From positions 1 to 10,780 of the forward strand of contig JAPLZW010000103.1 in the NCBI GenBank assembly GCA_026394835.1: a stretch of DNA of 10,780 nucleotides, read 5' to 3'. The position numbers and the translations under genes are program-made. Below, one piece after another: positions 1 to 6,276 of this stretch. The notes beneath the pieces were generated by a model, which was not told the DNA's origin, did no database searches, and saw nothing but the letters and a program-made list of their open reading frames with translations. Every line of letters starts with the position of its first letter. The stretch's first letter is position 1. This stretch comes from Candidatus Wolfebacteria bacterium (GTDB lineage: Bacteria; Patescibacteriota; Minisyncoccia; UBA6257; UBA9933).

Positions 1-1
1 G

Positions 2-988
2 GGGAAAGACCAATGCGATGCGTTTTGTAACAATCCCGACAATCAGCAGACGTGCTTTAATTTCGCTAAAGAAAACGGGATGATTCCCCGGGAAGACTTG
101 CAGAGGATGGAAGAAGGCCAAAAACAATTCCAGCAATCAATGCAAAATATTCCGTCCGAGGTGGCGGATTGCCTCAAGGCTCTCTTGGGAAACGAAATGT
201 TTGAAAAAATGAAGAATGGGCAGGCGATGCCTCCAAAAGAATCTGGAGAAAAAATGGGACAGTGTTTCTCGAAGATGACGCCACCCCAAGGGCAGGCTGG
301 AGGAGGCTCGGGTTTTCCTCCTATTTCCGATATGTCGCAAGAGGCGAGAGATTGCGTTAAGTCGGCGATAGGAGATAATGCGTTTGGGCAAATCCAATCC
401 CAATCAATAAAAAACGAAGACAAGGCGAAATTGTTTGAGCAGGCAAAAAATTGTTTTGAGAATTTCGGCCCTAAAAATCAGGAGTCTTCCCAAGGAATGG
501 CGCCTGGCAACCAAATGGTTCCCAAAATAGAACCGAACGGGTCTCAAGGTCCGGGACCGGGAATGATGCCCGACAATCAGTATGCTTCCGGGACAGGGCC
601 GGGGATGCCGCAATCGCCGCAGAGGATTGAACGTGGAGAGGGCTTGTCTCCGGAAAATATGCCTCCCGGCGATCAATATGTTCCGAAAATCATAGCGCCT
701 CAAGCTCCTGAACAAAAAATGATGATTGATAATCAATTCGCTCCCGGAACAGGACCAAATGTGCCGCAATTGCCGCAACAAGAAATTATGCCGGGCAATC
801 AGCTTGCTCCCGGAACAGGGCCGGCTGGCGCGCCGGGAACGGATCAATTACAGCCAATACCGCAACAGCCTTTTATCCAGCAGTCTCCTCAGCCGGAACC
901 GCAGGCAACGCCTCCGACAAGCCTTATCAGGAGTCGGGATTTGTTCGGTTCGGTGTTTGAGGTATTTATATCTGCGTTCGGGCTGTAA
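2..988 (+). CDS. Partial Cys-pair/Pro-Gln-rich repeat protein, 5' end outside window
   Basis: The reading frame is open from base 2 to the TAA at 986-988 (328 codons seen), so the ATG at 80 is probably internal and the true start lies upstream. The first part contains spaced Cys pairs: CDAFCNNPDNQQTC at the very start, then two related units, each with an 'xDC' at one end and an 'xCF' about 35-40 residues later (ADC...GQCF near 167-270, RDC...NCF near 350-460). From about 500 onward the protein is low-complexity Pro/Gln/Gly with at least three degenerate copies of a unit like 'M-P-x-N-Q-x-x-P-G-T-G-P'. I do not recognise a named family. Paired Cys plus a Pro/Gln-rich tail suggest an exported or cell-surface protein, but the N-terminus that would carry a signal peptide is missing. 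The next gene begins 17 bases downstream on the same strand, so the two may be co-transcribed. Confidence 0.8.
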   Translation, partial: GKDQCDAFCNNPDNQQTCFNFAKENGMIPREDLQRMEEGQKQFQQSMQNIPSEVADCLKALLGNEMFEKMKNGQAMPPKESGEKMGQCFSKMTPPQGQAGGGSGFPPISDMSQEARDCVKSAIGDNAFGQIQSQSIKNEDKAKLFEQAKNCFENFGPKNQESSQGMAPGNQMVPKIEPNGSQGPGPGMMPDNQYASGTGPGMPQSPQRIERGEGLSPENMPPGDQYVPKIIAPQAPEQKMMIDNQFAPGTGPNVPQLPQQEIMPGNQLAPGTGPAGAPGTDQLQPIPQQPFIQQSPQPEPQATPPTSLIRSRDLFGSVFEVFISAFGL

Positions 989-1005
989 AAAACAAGATAA
1001 AATTT

Positions 1006-1560
1006 ATGAAATTTAAAATAATTTTTATTGAATGGCTGCCGATTGGCGTTACCGTATCGTTTTTGGCGGTAATGGCTTACGGCCTGGTCCAGCAGACTAT
1101 CAGGCTTTCCGTGAATAGCGAGCCGGCGCAAATCGCGAATGACGTGGCGTCTATTTTATCCCAGGGCGTTGAGCCGTCCTATCTTATCGGCGGCGAGAAA
1201 ACCGAAATCACGAAACAGCTGGCTCCGTATGTGATAGTTTACGGCTTGGACGGAAAAGTCGCGGCATCATCTGCATCTTTTGATGGGCAGTCGCCGAATG
1301 TCCCGCAGGGAATTCTGGCTGAAGCTAAATTAAAAGGCGAAGACAGGGTAACTTGGCAGCCAAGAGCGGGGATAAGGCAGGCCTTGGTCGCCGTGTCATA
1401 CAATAACGGCGTGGTTGTTTCCGGCAAATCTTTGAAAGAGCCGGAAAAATTGATAGGTCTTATAGGCAGAGATAGCTTGATCGGCTGGGCTGCCACAATG
1501 CTTGTTTCCTTTGCCGCTGTTTTTGCCATCCACCGCTCTAAATTATTCGCGAAATTGTAA
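1006..1560 (+). CDS. Two-TM membrane protein with Cache-like extracytoplasmic domain
   Basis: A 184-residue protein. A hydrophobic segment at residues 9-30 and a second at about 157-175 frame a soluble loop of about 125 residues. The loop contains YVIVYGLDGKVAASS (75-89) and a later beta-rich part ending VAVSYNNGVVVSGKSL (128-143). That arrangement (N-terminal TM, PAS/Cache-like domain with 'V.D..G.V..SS', second TM) is typical of the sensor half of histidine kinases and chemoreceptors. Here the protein stops about 10 residues after the second TM, with no HAMP, kinase or signalling domain. I infer a stand-alone extracytoplasmic sensor or binding protein; the ligand is unknown. There is no Shine-Dalgarno sequence before the ATG, and it may be translated after the upstream gene 17 bases away. 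G+C is high (35 of 60 bases in 1081-1140), like the flanking core genes and unlike the island that follows. Confidence 0.8.
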   Translation: MKFKIIFIEWLPIGVTVSFLAVMAYGLVQQTIRLSVNSEPAQIANDVASILSQGVEPSYLIGGEKTEITKQLAPYVIVYGLDGKVAASSASFDGQSPNVPQGILAEAKLKGEDRVTWQPRAGIRQALVAVSYNNGVVVSGKSLKEPEKLIGLIGRDSLIGWAATMLVSFAAVFAIHRSKLFAKL

Positions 1561-1566
1561 GTTTAA

Positions 1567-1593
1567 ATCTTAAGGAGTTCAATTTTGTAATAT
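1567..1593. repeat. Diverged copy of the palindromic repeat, left flank of the 271-aa gene
   Basis: Aligned base for base with the perfect palindrome at 2441-2467, this 27-base stretch matches at 22 positions. It lies between the end of the sensor-like gene and the start of the 271-aa gene. A further short inverted repeat (CAACT, 6-base loop, AGTTG) follows at 1594-1609. Confidence 0.65.
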
Positions 1594-1611
1594 CAACTCC
1601 GTGAAGTTGCT

Positions 1612-2427
1612 ATGATCATGGGGAAAGTTATTGATTTAGAAATAATTGAAGAAATTTATAAGTGGCGAGATGAGATAATATTGAACATAACTCGTGAAGA
1701 TGTTGATGTCTATTTATGGTTAAGAAATGAGTATGAAAAAGGAAATGTAATAGATAACACCGTATTTCAGTTTATTTTTAGATCATATTATCGATTAGAT
1801 AGTGCTGGATTAAGCGATGAGCAAAAAACGGAATATTTTAAATTATTGGCAAGCGGAAATATTGACTTGAAGGTAATTCTAAATCGTTTGTATGCATTAC
1901 CAACCTTAAGAGGCGGGAATACCATTCAATTTAGCTTTGCGACAAAACTGCTTCATACAATAGATAATGATAAGCCGATTTTCGATTCAGAAGTCTCGAC
2001 TGTGATTCATAAGGTGGTATCGGGGAATAACAAAGAAGCAAAGATAGACTCAGCAAAGATTCTATTTGACTATATGGAAGATCTTTATTTAGAGTTTTCT
2101 AAAAATAAAAAAATACAGGAGGTAATTAAGAAATTTAGAACAAGGTTTTGTGTTGATGCAAAAAAAATAACAGATTATAAGATCCTGGATTTTATTATTT
2201 GGTCATTGGGTAAGTTAAAAAGAAAAAACAAGACAAAAGATTTGAAGAGGAGAAGTTCAATAAGCAACTCACAGAAAAAATCAAATCTGATTTTGATAGA
2301 TACTTTAATGGAATCCGTGAGAGAACCAATGCGCAAACAAATGCAAGCGAAATTAAACGCAGAATTAAAAAAAGGCAATCCTAGCCAGTTTCTAATAAAT
2401 CATTACAAAAAGGGGTTGGGATTATGA
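1612..2427 (+). CDS. Uncharacterised 271-aa protein, possible HhH/DNA-glycosylase-like core
   Basis: A 271-residue soluble protein with no membrane segment. The most conserved-looking stretches are LPTLRGGNTIQFSFATKLLH (residues 96-115), TIDNDKPIFDSEV (116-128) and KKITDYKILDFIIWSLGKL (184-202). The order 'F.TKLLH...PI.D..V' followed by a helix with D..IW weakly recalls HhH-GPD/OGG-type DNA glycosylase relatives, but I cannot see a clear HhH hairpin or catalytic pair, so this is only a guess. The C-terminal third (200-271) is strongly basic and Lys-rich. The start is ATG 1612 or, two codons later, ATG 1618; neither has a Shine-Dalgarno sequence. The gene is very AT-rich (17 G+C in bases 1681-1740), in sharp contrast to the preceding gene. 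It is flanked by two copies of one palindromic repeat, which suggests acquired DNA. Its TGA stop lies inside the first 3' repeat unit. Confidence 0.8.
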   Translation: MIMGKVIDLEIIEEIYKWRDEIILNITREDVDVYLWLRNEYEKGNVIDNTVFQFIFRSYYRLDSAGLSDEQKTEYFKLLASGNIDLKVILNRLYALPTLRGGNTIQFSFATKLLHTIDNDKPIFDSEVSTVIHKVVSGNNKEAKIDSAKILFDYMEDLYLEFSKNKKIQEVIKKFRTRFCVDAKKITDYKILDFIIWSLGKLKRKNKTKDLKRRSSISNSQKKSNLILIDTLMESVREPMRKQMQAKLNAELKKGNPSQFLINHYKKGLGL

Positions 2428-2467
2428 TCTTACGAAGTTGATCTTACGAAGTTCAACTTCGTAAGAT
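2426..2467. repeat. 14-base tandem repeat pair plus inverted copy (perfect 13-base palindrome)
   Basis: The unit GATCTTACGAAGTT occurs at 2426-2439 and again directly at 2440-2453. After a single C at 2454, the exact reverse complement AACTTCGTAAGAT follows at 2455-2467. Bases 2441-2467 therefore form a perfect palindrome of two 13-base arms around one base. No T-run follows directly, so it is not a typical intrinsic terminator. It could be a dispersed palindromic element or a protein-binding site. Confidence 0.85.
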
Positions 2468-2487
2468 TGAGGATGTGGATAACTTTT

Positions 2488-2517
2488 TTGTCCGCCAAGC
2501 GGCTCGCGTGATATAAT
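2488..2517 (+). promoter_or_regulatory. Promoter for the two-TM protein (leaderless)
   Basis: A -35-like TTGTCC at 2488-2493 and a consensus -10 TATAAT at 2512-2517 are separated by 18 bases. The ATG at 2526 begins 8 bases after the -10 box, so transcription would start at or within a base or two of the start codon, giving a leaderless mRNA. Confidence 0.7.
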
Positions 2518-2525
2518 AATTTCAA

Positions 2526-3062
2526 ATGGAAATTCCTTTGGGGGAAAACGGGGAGTCGTTAAGGGGAGAGAAAAACCCTTCTAGTTTTTTTGAGGATAGA
2601 AAAATAGAGCTACAGAAGTCAAGGAATGTCTGGTTGGGTTGGTTTCTTTTTAATATTATCCTCCTTCTTTGTGTGGCACTTTTCGCGTTTCGGGAACTGG
2701 TTGCGAATATGGGATTTACTACGGCTATATGGCTTGAGCTTGTCTTAGCGCTACCCCTCGTTTATTCTGCCGTATTTTTTCACGCTCAGCACGCAAGAGA
2801 TAGGGAGTATTTAGAGGAGTATTCATTTAAGTCCGTTGTAGCACAATCCCTTGAGTCATATCGGACGCTCTTAAAAAGAGATATTGATTCAAAGCACCTA
2901 GAGGAGCAGAAGAAATTTTTAGATTTTATTATTGATTCCATAAAAAATCTTTATACACCTCCACGTACAATAATTTCAAAAAATCCATTGAAAGATGAGG
3001 AAGATGTGAAGGTTGGAGTTGTTGAAAAACTCGGAGACGTTTTTAAGAAATTTATACCCTGA
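2526..3062 (+). CDS. Uncharacterised two-TM membrane protein with long cytoplasmic C-terminal region
   Basis: A 178-residue protein. The N-terminal 35 residues are polar and charged. Two hydrophobic helices follow at about 36-57 (VWLGWFLFNIILLLCVALFAF) and 66-87, joined by a loop of about 8 residues. The remaining 90 residues are charged and predicted helical (HAQHARDREYLEEYSFKSVV at 86-105, then Lys/Asp-rich). The short hairpin suggests that both ends face the cytoplasm. I do not recognise a family; a helical tail beginning with an 'EEY..K..VAQS' stretch just after a TM hairpin is seen in small membrane proteins of variable genome regions, but that is a recollection, not proof. The start is fixed by the TATAAT box only 8 bases upstream. 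The gene sits inside the AT-rich island, so a defence-related role is possible but unsupported by any catalytic motif. Confidence 0.78.
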   Translation: MEIPLGENGESLRGEKNPSSFFEDRKIELQKSRNVWLGWFLFNIILLLCVALFAFRELVANMGFTTAIWLELVLALPLVYSAVFFHAQHARDREYLEEYSFKSVVAQSLESYRTLLKRDIDSKHLEEQKKFLDFIIDSIKNLYTPPRTIISKNPLKDEEDVKVGVVEKLGDVFKKFIP

Positions 3063-3121
3063 ACTTTAGGGTTGTAGTTCCACGGCGGTCGTTTTTCAAA
3101 TACTTAAAGAAATTCGAGCAG

Positions 3122-3168
3122 CTGCCAATAACTATTGGCACGTGAATTGTCTTTGTGGCAGGCTTTTT
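3122..3168 (+). terminator. Hairpin region, possible terminator or alternative-fold element
   Basis: TGCCAATA (3123-3130) and TATTGGCA (3133-3140) form a perfect 8-base inverted repeat around AC. Alternatively CTGCCA (3122-3127) pairs with TGGCAG (3156-3161), followed by GC and TTTTT (3164-3168). The second fold looks like a weak intrinsic terminator for the two-TM gene; the first would exclude it. Confidence 0.4.
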
Positions 3169-3192
3169 GTCGAATTATTAGCAGAGAGATGA

Positions 3193-3198
3193 TATAAT
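3193..3198 (+). promoter_or_regulatory. -10 box for the small zinc-finger gene
   Basis: A perfect TATAAT lies 15 bases before the ATG at 3214. The nearest -35-like hexamer, TTGTCG at 3167-3172, has a long 20-base spacer, so only the -10 element is well supported. The 5' leader would be about 8 bases. Confidence 0.5.
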
Positions 3199-3213
3199 AG
3201 AAACATTCATTCT

Positions 3214-3432
3214 ATGGCTAAATACTCAGATGACCCTAAAAATAGAGATTTAAGCATAATTAAGGTTTGTGATTTTTGCAAGAAAGAATATCACCCGCGT
3301 AAAAATGGTTACCAAATTACGAGTAGATTCTGCTCAGCTGAGTGTTCTCGTAAGGGGGTGAGGGGTATAATGCAGCAGTCTTATGGGAAGCACACTAGCT
3401 CAAATTTTAGGGATAGCAACAAAGATTTATAA
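3214..3432 (+). CDS. Small four-cysteine zinc-finger protein
   Basis: A 72-residue protein with one clear zinc-binding pattern: C-D-F-C at residues 19-22 and F-C-S-A-E-C ending near residue 45, i.e. CxxC...CxxxC with about 18 residues between the pairs. The spacing and the 'RFCS.EC' motif resemble the short treble-clef fingers found alone or at the N-terminus of phage and HNH-associated proteins. Beyond the finger the chain is polar and ends TSSNFRDSNKDL, so there is no room for a catalytic domain. It may be a DNA-binding regulator or the surviving N-terminus of a longer nuclease. It stops exactly one base before the vsr stop codon on the opposite strand, so the two genes are convergent with no spacer. 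A consensus -10 box lies just upstream. Confidence 0.68.
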   Translation: MAKYSDDPKNRDLSIIKVCDFCKKEYHPRKNGYQITSRFCSAECSRKGVRGIMQQSYGKHTSSNFRDSNKDL

Positions 3433-3852
3433 CTAACCCTTAACAGCCTTAAAAATTTTTCCCAACACAATGTCTGGTTTTTTTTCGAATTCGTGCTCCC
3501 AAAAACGGAGCACTCTCCAACCTTTCCTTCTTAATGCGCAATTCACTTTTTTGTCTCGCTCCATATTCTGCCTAATTTTTAATAGCCAATATTGTCTGGG
3601 AGGTCTTTGATTTAAGTATTTTAGATTATATCCATGCCAAAAATCGCCGTCAATAAAAATAGCTATTTTTTGCGCGACAAAAACGATGTCGGGCTTCCCT
3701 AGAACATTTTTATGGTTTTTCCTATATCTGTACCCCACAGGGTACAATTCCGCACTGATTAATCCGCAGAGCGCCACCTCAATCTTTGTATTTTTATATC
3801 GTATTAAAGACATTATTTCGCTTCTCTTCTTTTTCGAAAATATGTCTGCCAT
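3433..3852 (-). CDS. vsr: Very short patch repair (Vsr) endonuclease
   Basis: A 139-residue protein matching Vsr along its whole length. The N-terminal motif 'RSEIMSLIRYKNTKIE' (10-25) ends in E25, the equivalent of E. coli Glu25. 'LGKPDIVF' (51-58) carries D55, the equivalent of catalytic Asp51. 'IFIDGDFWHGY' (65-75) corresponds to the catalytic and intercalating segment, with F71, W72 and H73 conserved. 'GWRVLRFWEHE' (111-121) is the C-terminal motif. Vsr nicks 5' of the T in T:G mismatches made by deamination of 5-methylcytosine, starting short-patch repair. This fits its place beside two C5-methyltransferase genes on the opposite strand. The structural zinc ligands of E. coli Vsr (C66, H71, C73, C117) appear replaced by D70, Y75, L77 and H120, so this is a zinc-less variant. 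The -10-like TACAAT lies 6 bases from the ATG. Confidence 0.93.
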   Translation of the reverse strand: MADIFSKKKRSEIMSLIRYKNTKIEVALCGLISAELYPVGYRYRKNHKNVLGKPDIVFVAQKIAIFIDGDFWHGYNLKYLNQRPPRQYWLLKIRQNMERDKKVNCALRRKGWRVLRFWEHEFEKKPDIVLGKIFKAVKG

Positions 3853-3858
3853 GTAGAT

Positions 3859-3864
3859 ATTGTA
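3859..3864 (-). promoter_or_regulatory. -10 box for vsr (leaderless)
   Basis: Read on the minus strand this is TACAAT, 6 bases upstream of the vsr ATG (3852-3850). That implies a leaderless transcript. No convincing -35 hexamer is seen at the usual distance. It faces away from the methyltransferase promoter in a 68-base divergent spacer. Confidence 0.45.
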
Positions 3865-3908
3865 AGATAATTCCTTATTTAGACCCAGCTTTTTTATTTA
3901 TTTCTTGT

Positions 3909-3914
3909 TATAAT
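3909..3914 (+). promoter_or_regulatory. -10 box for the methyltransferase operon (leaderless)
   Basis: A perfect TATAAT ends 6 bases before ATG 3921. This supports 3921, not an upstream in-frame ATG at 3786, as the start of the first methyltransferase, with a leaderless mRNA. The -35 region is not recognisable. Confidence 0.6.
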
Positions 3915-3920
3915 CTTATT

Positions 3921-5009
3921 ATGCATGGCACAAAAAAATTTAAGGTTATAGATTTATTCAGCGGATGCGGGGGTCTTTCTCGTGGTTTCGTTGATGCAGG
4001 CTATGAGGTGATTTTGGGTATAGATAATAATGAAACAGCTCTGAAAACATTTAAAAAAAATCACAATGGTGCAAAAGTATCCAACATAGATCTTTTCAAA
4101 AAAAACGCAGTTTATAGAATTAAAGAAGAAATTAAAGAAAAAATAGATGTAATAATAGCGGGCCCGCCTTGCCAAGGTTTTTCATTAACAGGAAGCAGGA
4201 ACTTTGATGATAAAAGGAATAGATTGTATATAGCTGTCATAGAGTCAATAGATAAGTTGAAGCCAAAAGCATTTTTAATTGAGAATGTTCCCGGTTTAGC
4301 AAGCCTTTATGACGGAACCGTAAAGGATGAGATAGTAAATAGGCTGAGTAGGATGGGATATAATGTTAAAGTAAAAATACTTTGTGCAGCTGATTATGGG
4401 GTACCGCAAATAAGAAAAAGAGTGTTTTTTATCGGCTTACAAAAAAAATACGGCGAGTTCTATTTTCCAGAGCCAAAATATACGCCAAAAGATTACATTA
4501 CTTGTTCCGACGCCATCGGTGACCTACCCTCGTTGGAAAAAGAGCTCGGCTCAGAAGAAAGTCGATACTCTGTAACCGCAAAAACTGCTTATCAGAAAAT
4601 GATGAGAAAAAACTCTAGTATTTTGTATAATCACGTTGCCACAAAGCACACCGCTTTAGTGAAGTCGATTATCTCGCTTGTTCCAGAAGGAGGAAATCAT
4701 AAAGATCTTCCATTAGGAGTGGGAAAGAACAGAACATTTAATGAGGCATGGACAAGATATCACAGTAAGAAACCATCAAAGACAATTGATACTGGGCATA
4801 GAAACCACTTCCATTATAAGTATAATCGCATACCCACAGTTCGTGAAAATGCTAGATTGCAGTCATTTCCTGATGTTTTCCGGTTTTTTGGGACAAGGAC
4901 GGAGCAAAATAGGCAGGTAGGGAATGCGGTTCCTCCACTTTTGGGGTATTATATAGGTAGGCAGCTACTTCTTTGTTTTAATAAGAAAAAATATGCCAGT
5001 AAAAAATAA
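3921..5009 (+). CDS. DNA (cytosine-5-)-methyltransferase 1
   Basis: A 362-residue C5-cytosine methyltransferase that transfers a methyl group from S-adenosylmethionine to cytosine C5 in a specific site. Motifs in order: I VIDLFSGCGGLSRGF (9-23); IV GPPCQGFS (81-88) with the nucleophile C84; VI ENVPGL (121-126); VIII VPQIRKRVF (161-169); a variable target-recognition region from about 180 to 285; IX REN-ARLQSFP (308-317); X QVGNAVPP (332-339). All catalytic motifs are intact. The frame is open upstream to an ATG at 3786, but that extension reads through vsr on the other strand, is hydrophobic and unlike the family, and follows no promoter. ATG 3921 gives the family's usual N-terminus directly before motif I and lies just behind a TATAAT box. 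Its last 17 bases overlap the next gene, giving translational coupling. The recognition site cannot be read from sequence. Confidence 0.95.
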   Translation: MHGTKKFKVIDLFSGCGGLSRGFVDAGYEVILGIDNNETALKTFKKNHNGAKVSNIDLFKKNAVYRIKEEIKEKIDVIIAGPPCQGFSLTGSRNFDDKRNRLYIAVIESIDKLKPKAFLIENVPGLASLYDGTVKDEIVNRLSRMGYNVKVKILCAADYGVPQIRKRVFFIGLQKKYGEFYFPEPKYTPKDYITCSDAIGDLPSLEKELGSEESRYSVTAKTAYQKMMRKNSSILYNHVATKHTALVKSIISLVPEGGNHKDLPLGVGKNRTFNEAWTRYHSKKPSKTIDTGHRNHFHYKYNRIPTVRENARLQSFPDVFRFFGTRTEQNRQVGNAVPPLLGYYIGRQLLLCFNKKKYASKK

Positions 5010-6276
5010 AAAAATTAAAACACTTGATTTATTTGCCGGCTGTGGGGGGTTAACTGAAGGTTTCGAAATGGCTGGTTTTTACGAAACTATTGCTGCTGTT
5101 GAATGGGACAAACCATCGCGGAATACCCTCGTGCATCGTCTTAGGCAGAGGTGGGGTTATGAGGATGCAGAAGATAGGGTGTTACTTTACGATATACAAA
5201 AAACAAAAGAACTTCTGGAGGGTTGGGGTAACAACTCAAAATATTCTTCTAATATTGGATTAAATGCTCTTGTTAAAAATCGAGGGGGCTTTATTGATTT
5301 AATAGTGGGAGGTCCTCCTTGTCAGGCTTATTCTGTTGCGGGACGTATCAGGGATGAAGACGGAATGAATAATGACTACAGAAATTTTCTGTTTGAGAAT
5401 TACGCTAGCCTTGTAAGGCATTTTCAGCCACACGCTTTTGTTTTTGAAAATGTTCCAGGGATGCTTAGTGCGAGGCCAGGTGGAATTTTTGTTGTTGATA
5501 AGATTAAAAAAGTATTCTCTAAGATAGGCTACTCGTTGATAGATGATTTAAATAGATATGCGTTGGTCGATGCAGCTGACTATGGAGTACCACAGAATAG
5601 GAAACGTCTTGTGTTGCTAGGAATACGCAATAATTCGTTTGCGGGGGAAACTCAGGGATTATTAAAAAATTTTTATACGAGAATACTTCCTGCGTACAAA
5701 AATCGCAGAATAACTGTTGCTGAAGCGATTTTCGATTTGCCTAAATTAGAAATAGGCAAAAATAAGGAAGAAAAGCGATATTGTGTTCTGGGGGATGCTG
5801 ACATACTAAATCATGTACCGCGTTATCATAACGAAAGAGATAGAGATATTTTTAGGGAGCTTGCGCTTGACGCGATGCGAACTAACAAGAAATACGGTAC
5901 AGTTGAAAAACTAAAAAGGTTGTATACGAAGAAAACTGGGAAAACCTCAAGCATTCATAAATATTATGTTTTAGAAGCAGATAAACAAAGCAACACTATA
6001 GTATCTCATTTGCATAAGGATGGTTTACGTCATATTCACCCAGATCCGAATCAGGCAAGGTCAATTACAGTTAGGGAAGCGGCAAGATTGCAATCTTTCC
6101 CCGATGATTTTGCATTTCTTGGTTCAATAGGTAATCAGTATAAAATGGTTGGGAATGCTGTCCCGCCTTTGCTTGCGAAAGCAATCGCTTTGTCAGTTGC
6201 CTCCTTTCTTTTTGACAACCTAATAGAAAAAAATAATATTGATATCCAATCATGGAAAATACCTTTGGGAGTGTAG
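4993..6276 (+). CDS. DNA (cytosine-5-)-methyltransferase 2
   Basis: A 427-residue second C5-cytosine methyltransferase, clearly different from its neighbour. Motifs: I TLDLFAGCGGLTEGFEMAGF (10-29); a longer spacer between I and IV (about 80 residues, against about 60 in the first enzyme); IV GGPPCQAYSVAGR (106-118) with C110; VI FENVPGM (151-157); VIII ADYGVPQNRKRLVLLG (195-210); target-recognition region about 215-330; IX REAARLQSFP (361-370); X GNAVPP (387-392). It starts 17 bases before the end of methyltransferase 1 with no Shine-Dalgarno sequence, so translation probably couples to the first gene. It ends 25 bases inside the HNH gene. Two different C5 enzymes in one operon often protect the two strands of an asymmetric restriction site; whether that holds here is an inference. 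Confidence 0.95.
   Translation: MPVKNKKIKTLDLFAGCGGLTEGFEMAGFYETIAAVEWDKPSRNTLVHRLRQRWGYEDAEDRVLLYDIQKTKELLEGWGNNSKYSSNIGLNALVKNRGGFIDLIVGGPPCQAYSVAGRIRDEDGMNNDYRNFLFENYASLVRHFQPHAFVFENVPGMLSARPGGIFVVDKIKKVFSKIGYSLIDDLNRYALVDAADYGVPQNRKRLVLLGIRNNSFAGETQGLLKNFYTRILPAYKNRRITVAEAIFDLPKLEIGKNKEEKRYCVLGDADILNHVPRYHNERDRDIFRELALDAMRTNKKYGTVEKLKRLYTKKTGKTSSIHKYYVLEADKQSNTIVSHLHKDGLRHIHPDPNQARSITVREAARLQSFPDDFAFLGSIGNQYKMVGNAVPPLLAKAIALSVASFLFDNLIEKNNIDIQSWKIPLGV

Noticed and set aside
404..847. 147-aa minus-strand reading frame with His/Arg repeats
   Set aside because: Its repeats are the reverse reading of the Pro/Gln repeat tail on the plus strand.
2426..2467. CRISPR repeat
   Set aside because: The units are directly adjacent without spacers, and there are no Cas genes.
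3786..3920. N-terminal extension of the first methyltransferase from an upstream ATG
   Set aside because: It overlaps vsr on the other strand, encodes a hydrophobic tail unlike any C5-methyltransferase, and lies upstream of the TATAAT box that directly precedes ATG 3921.
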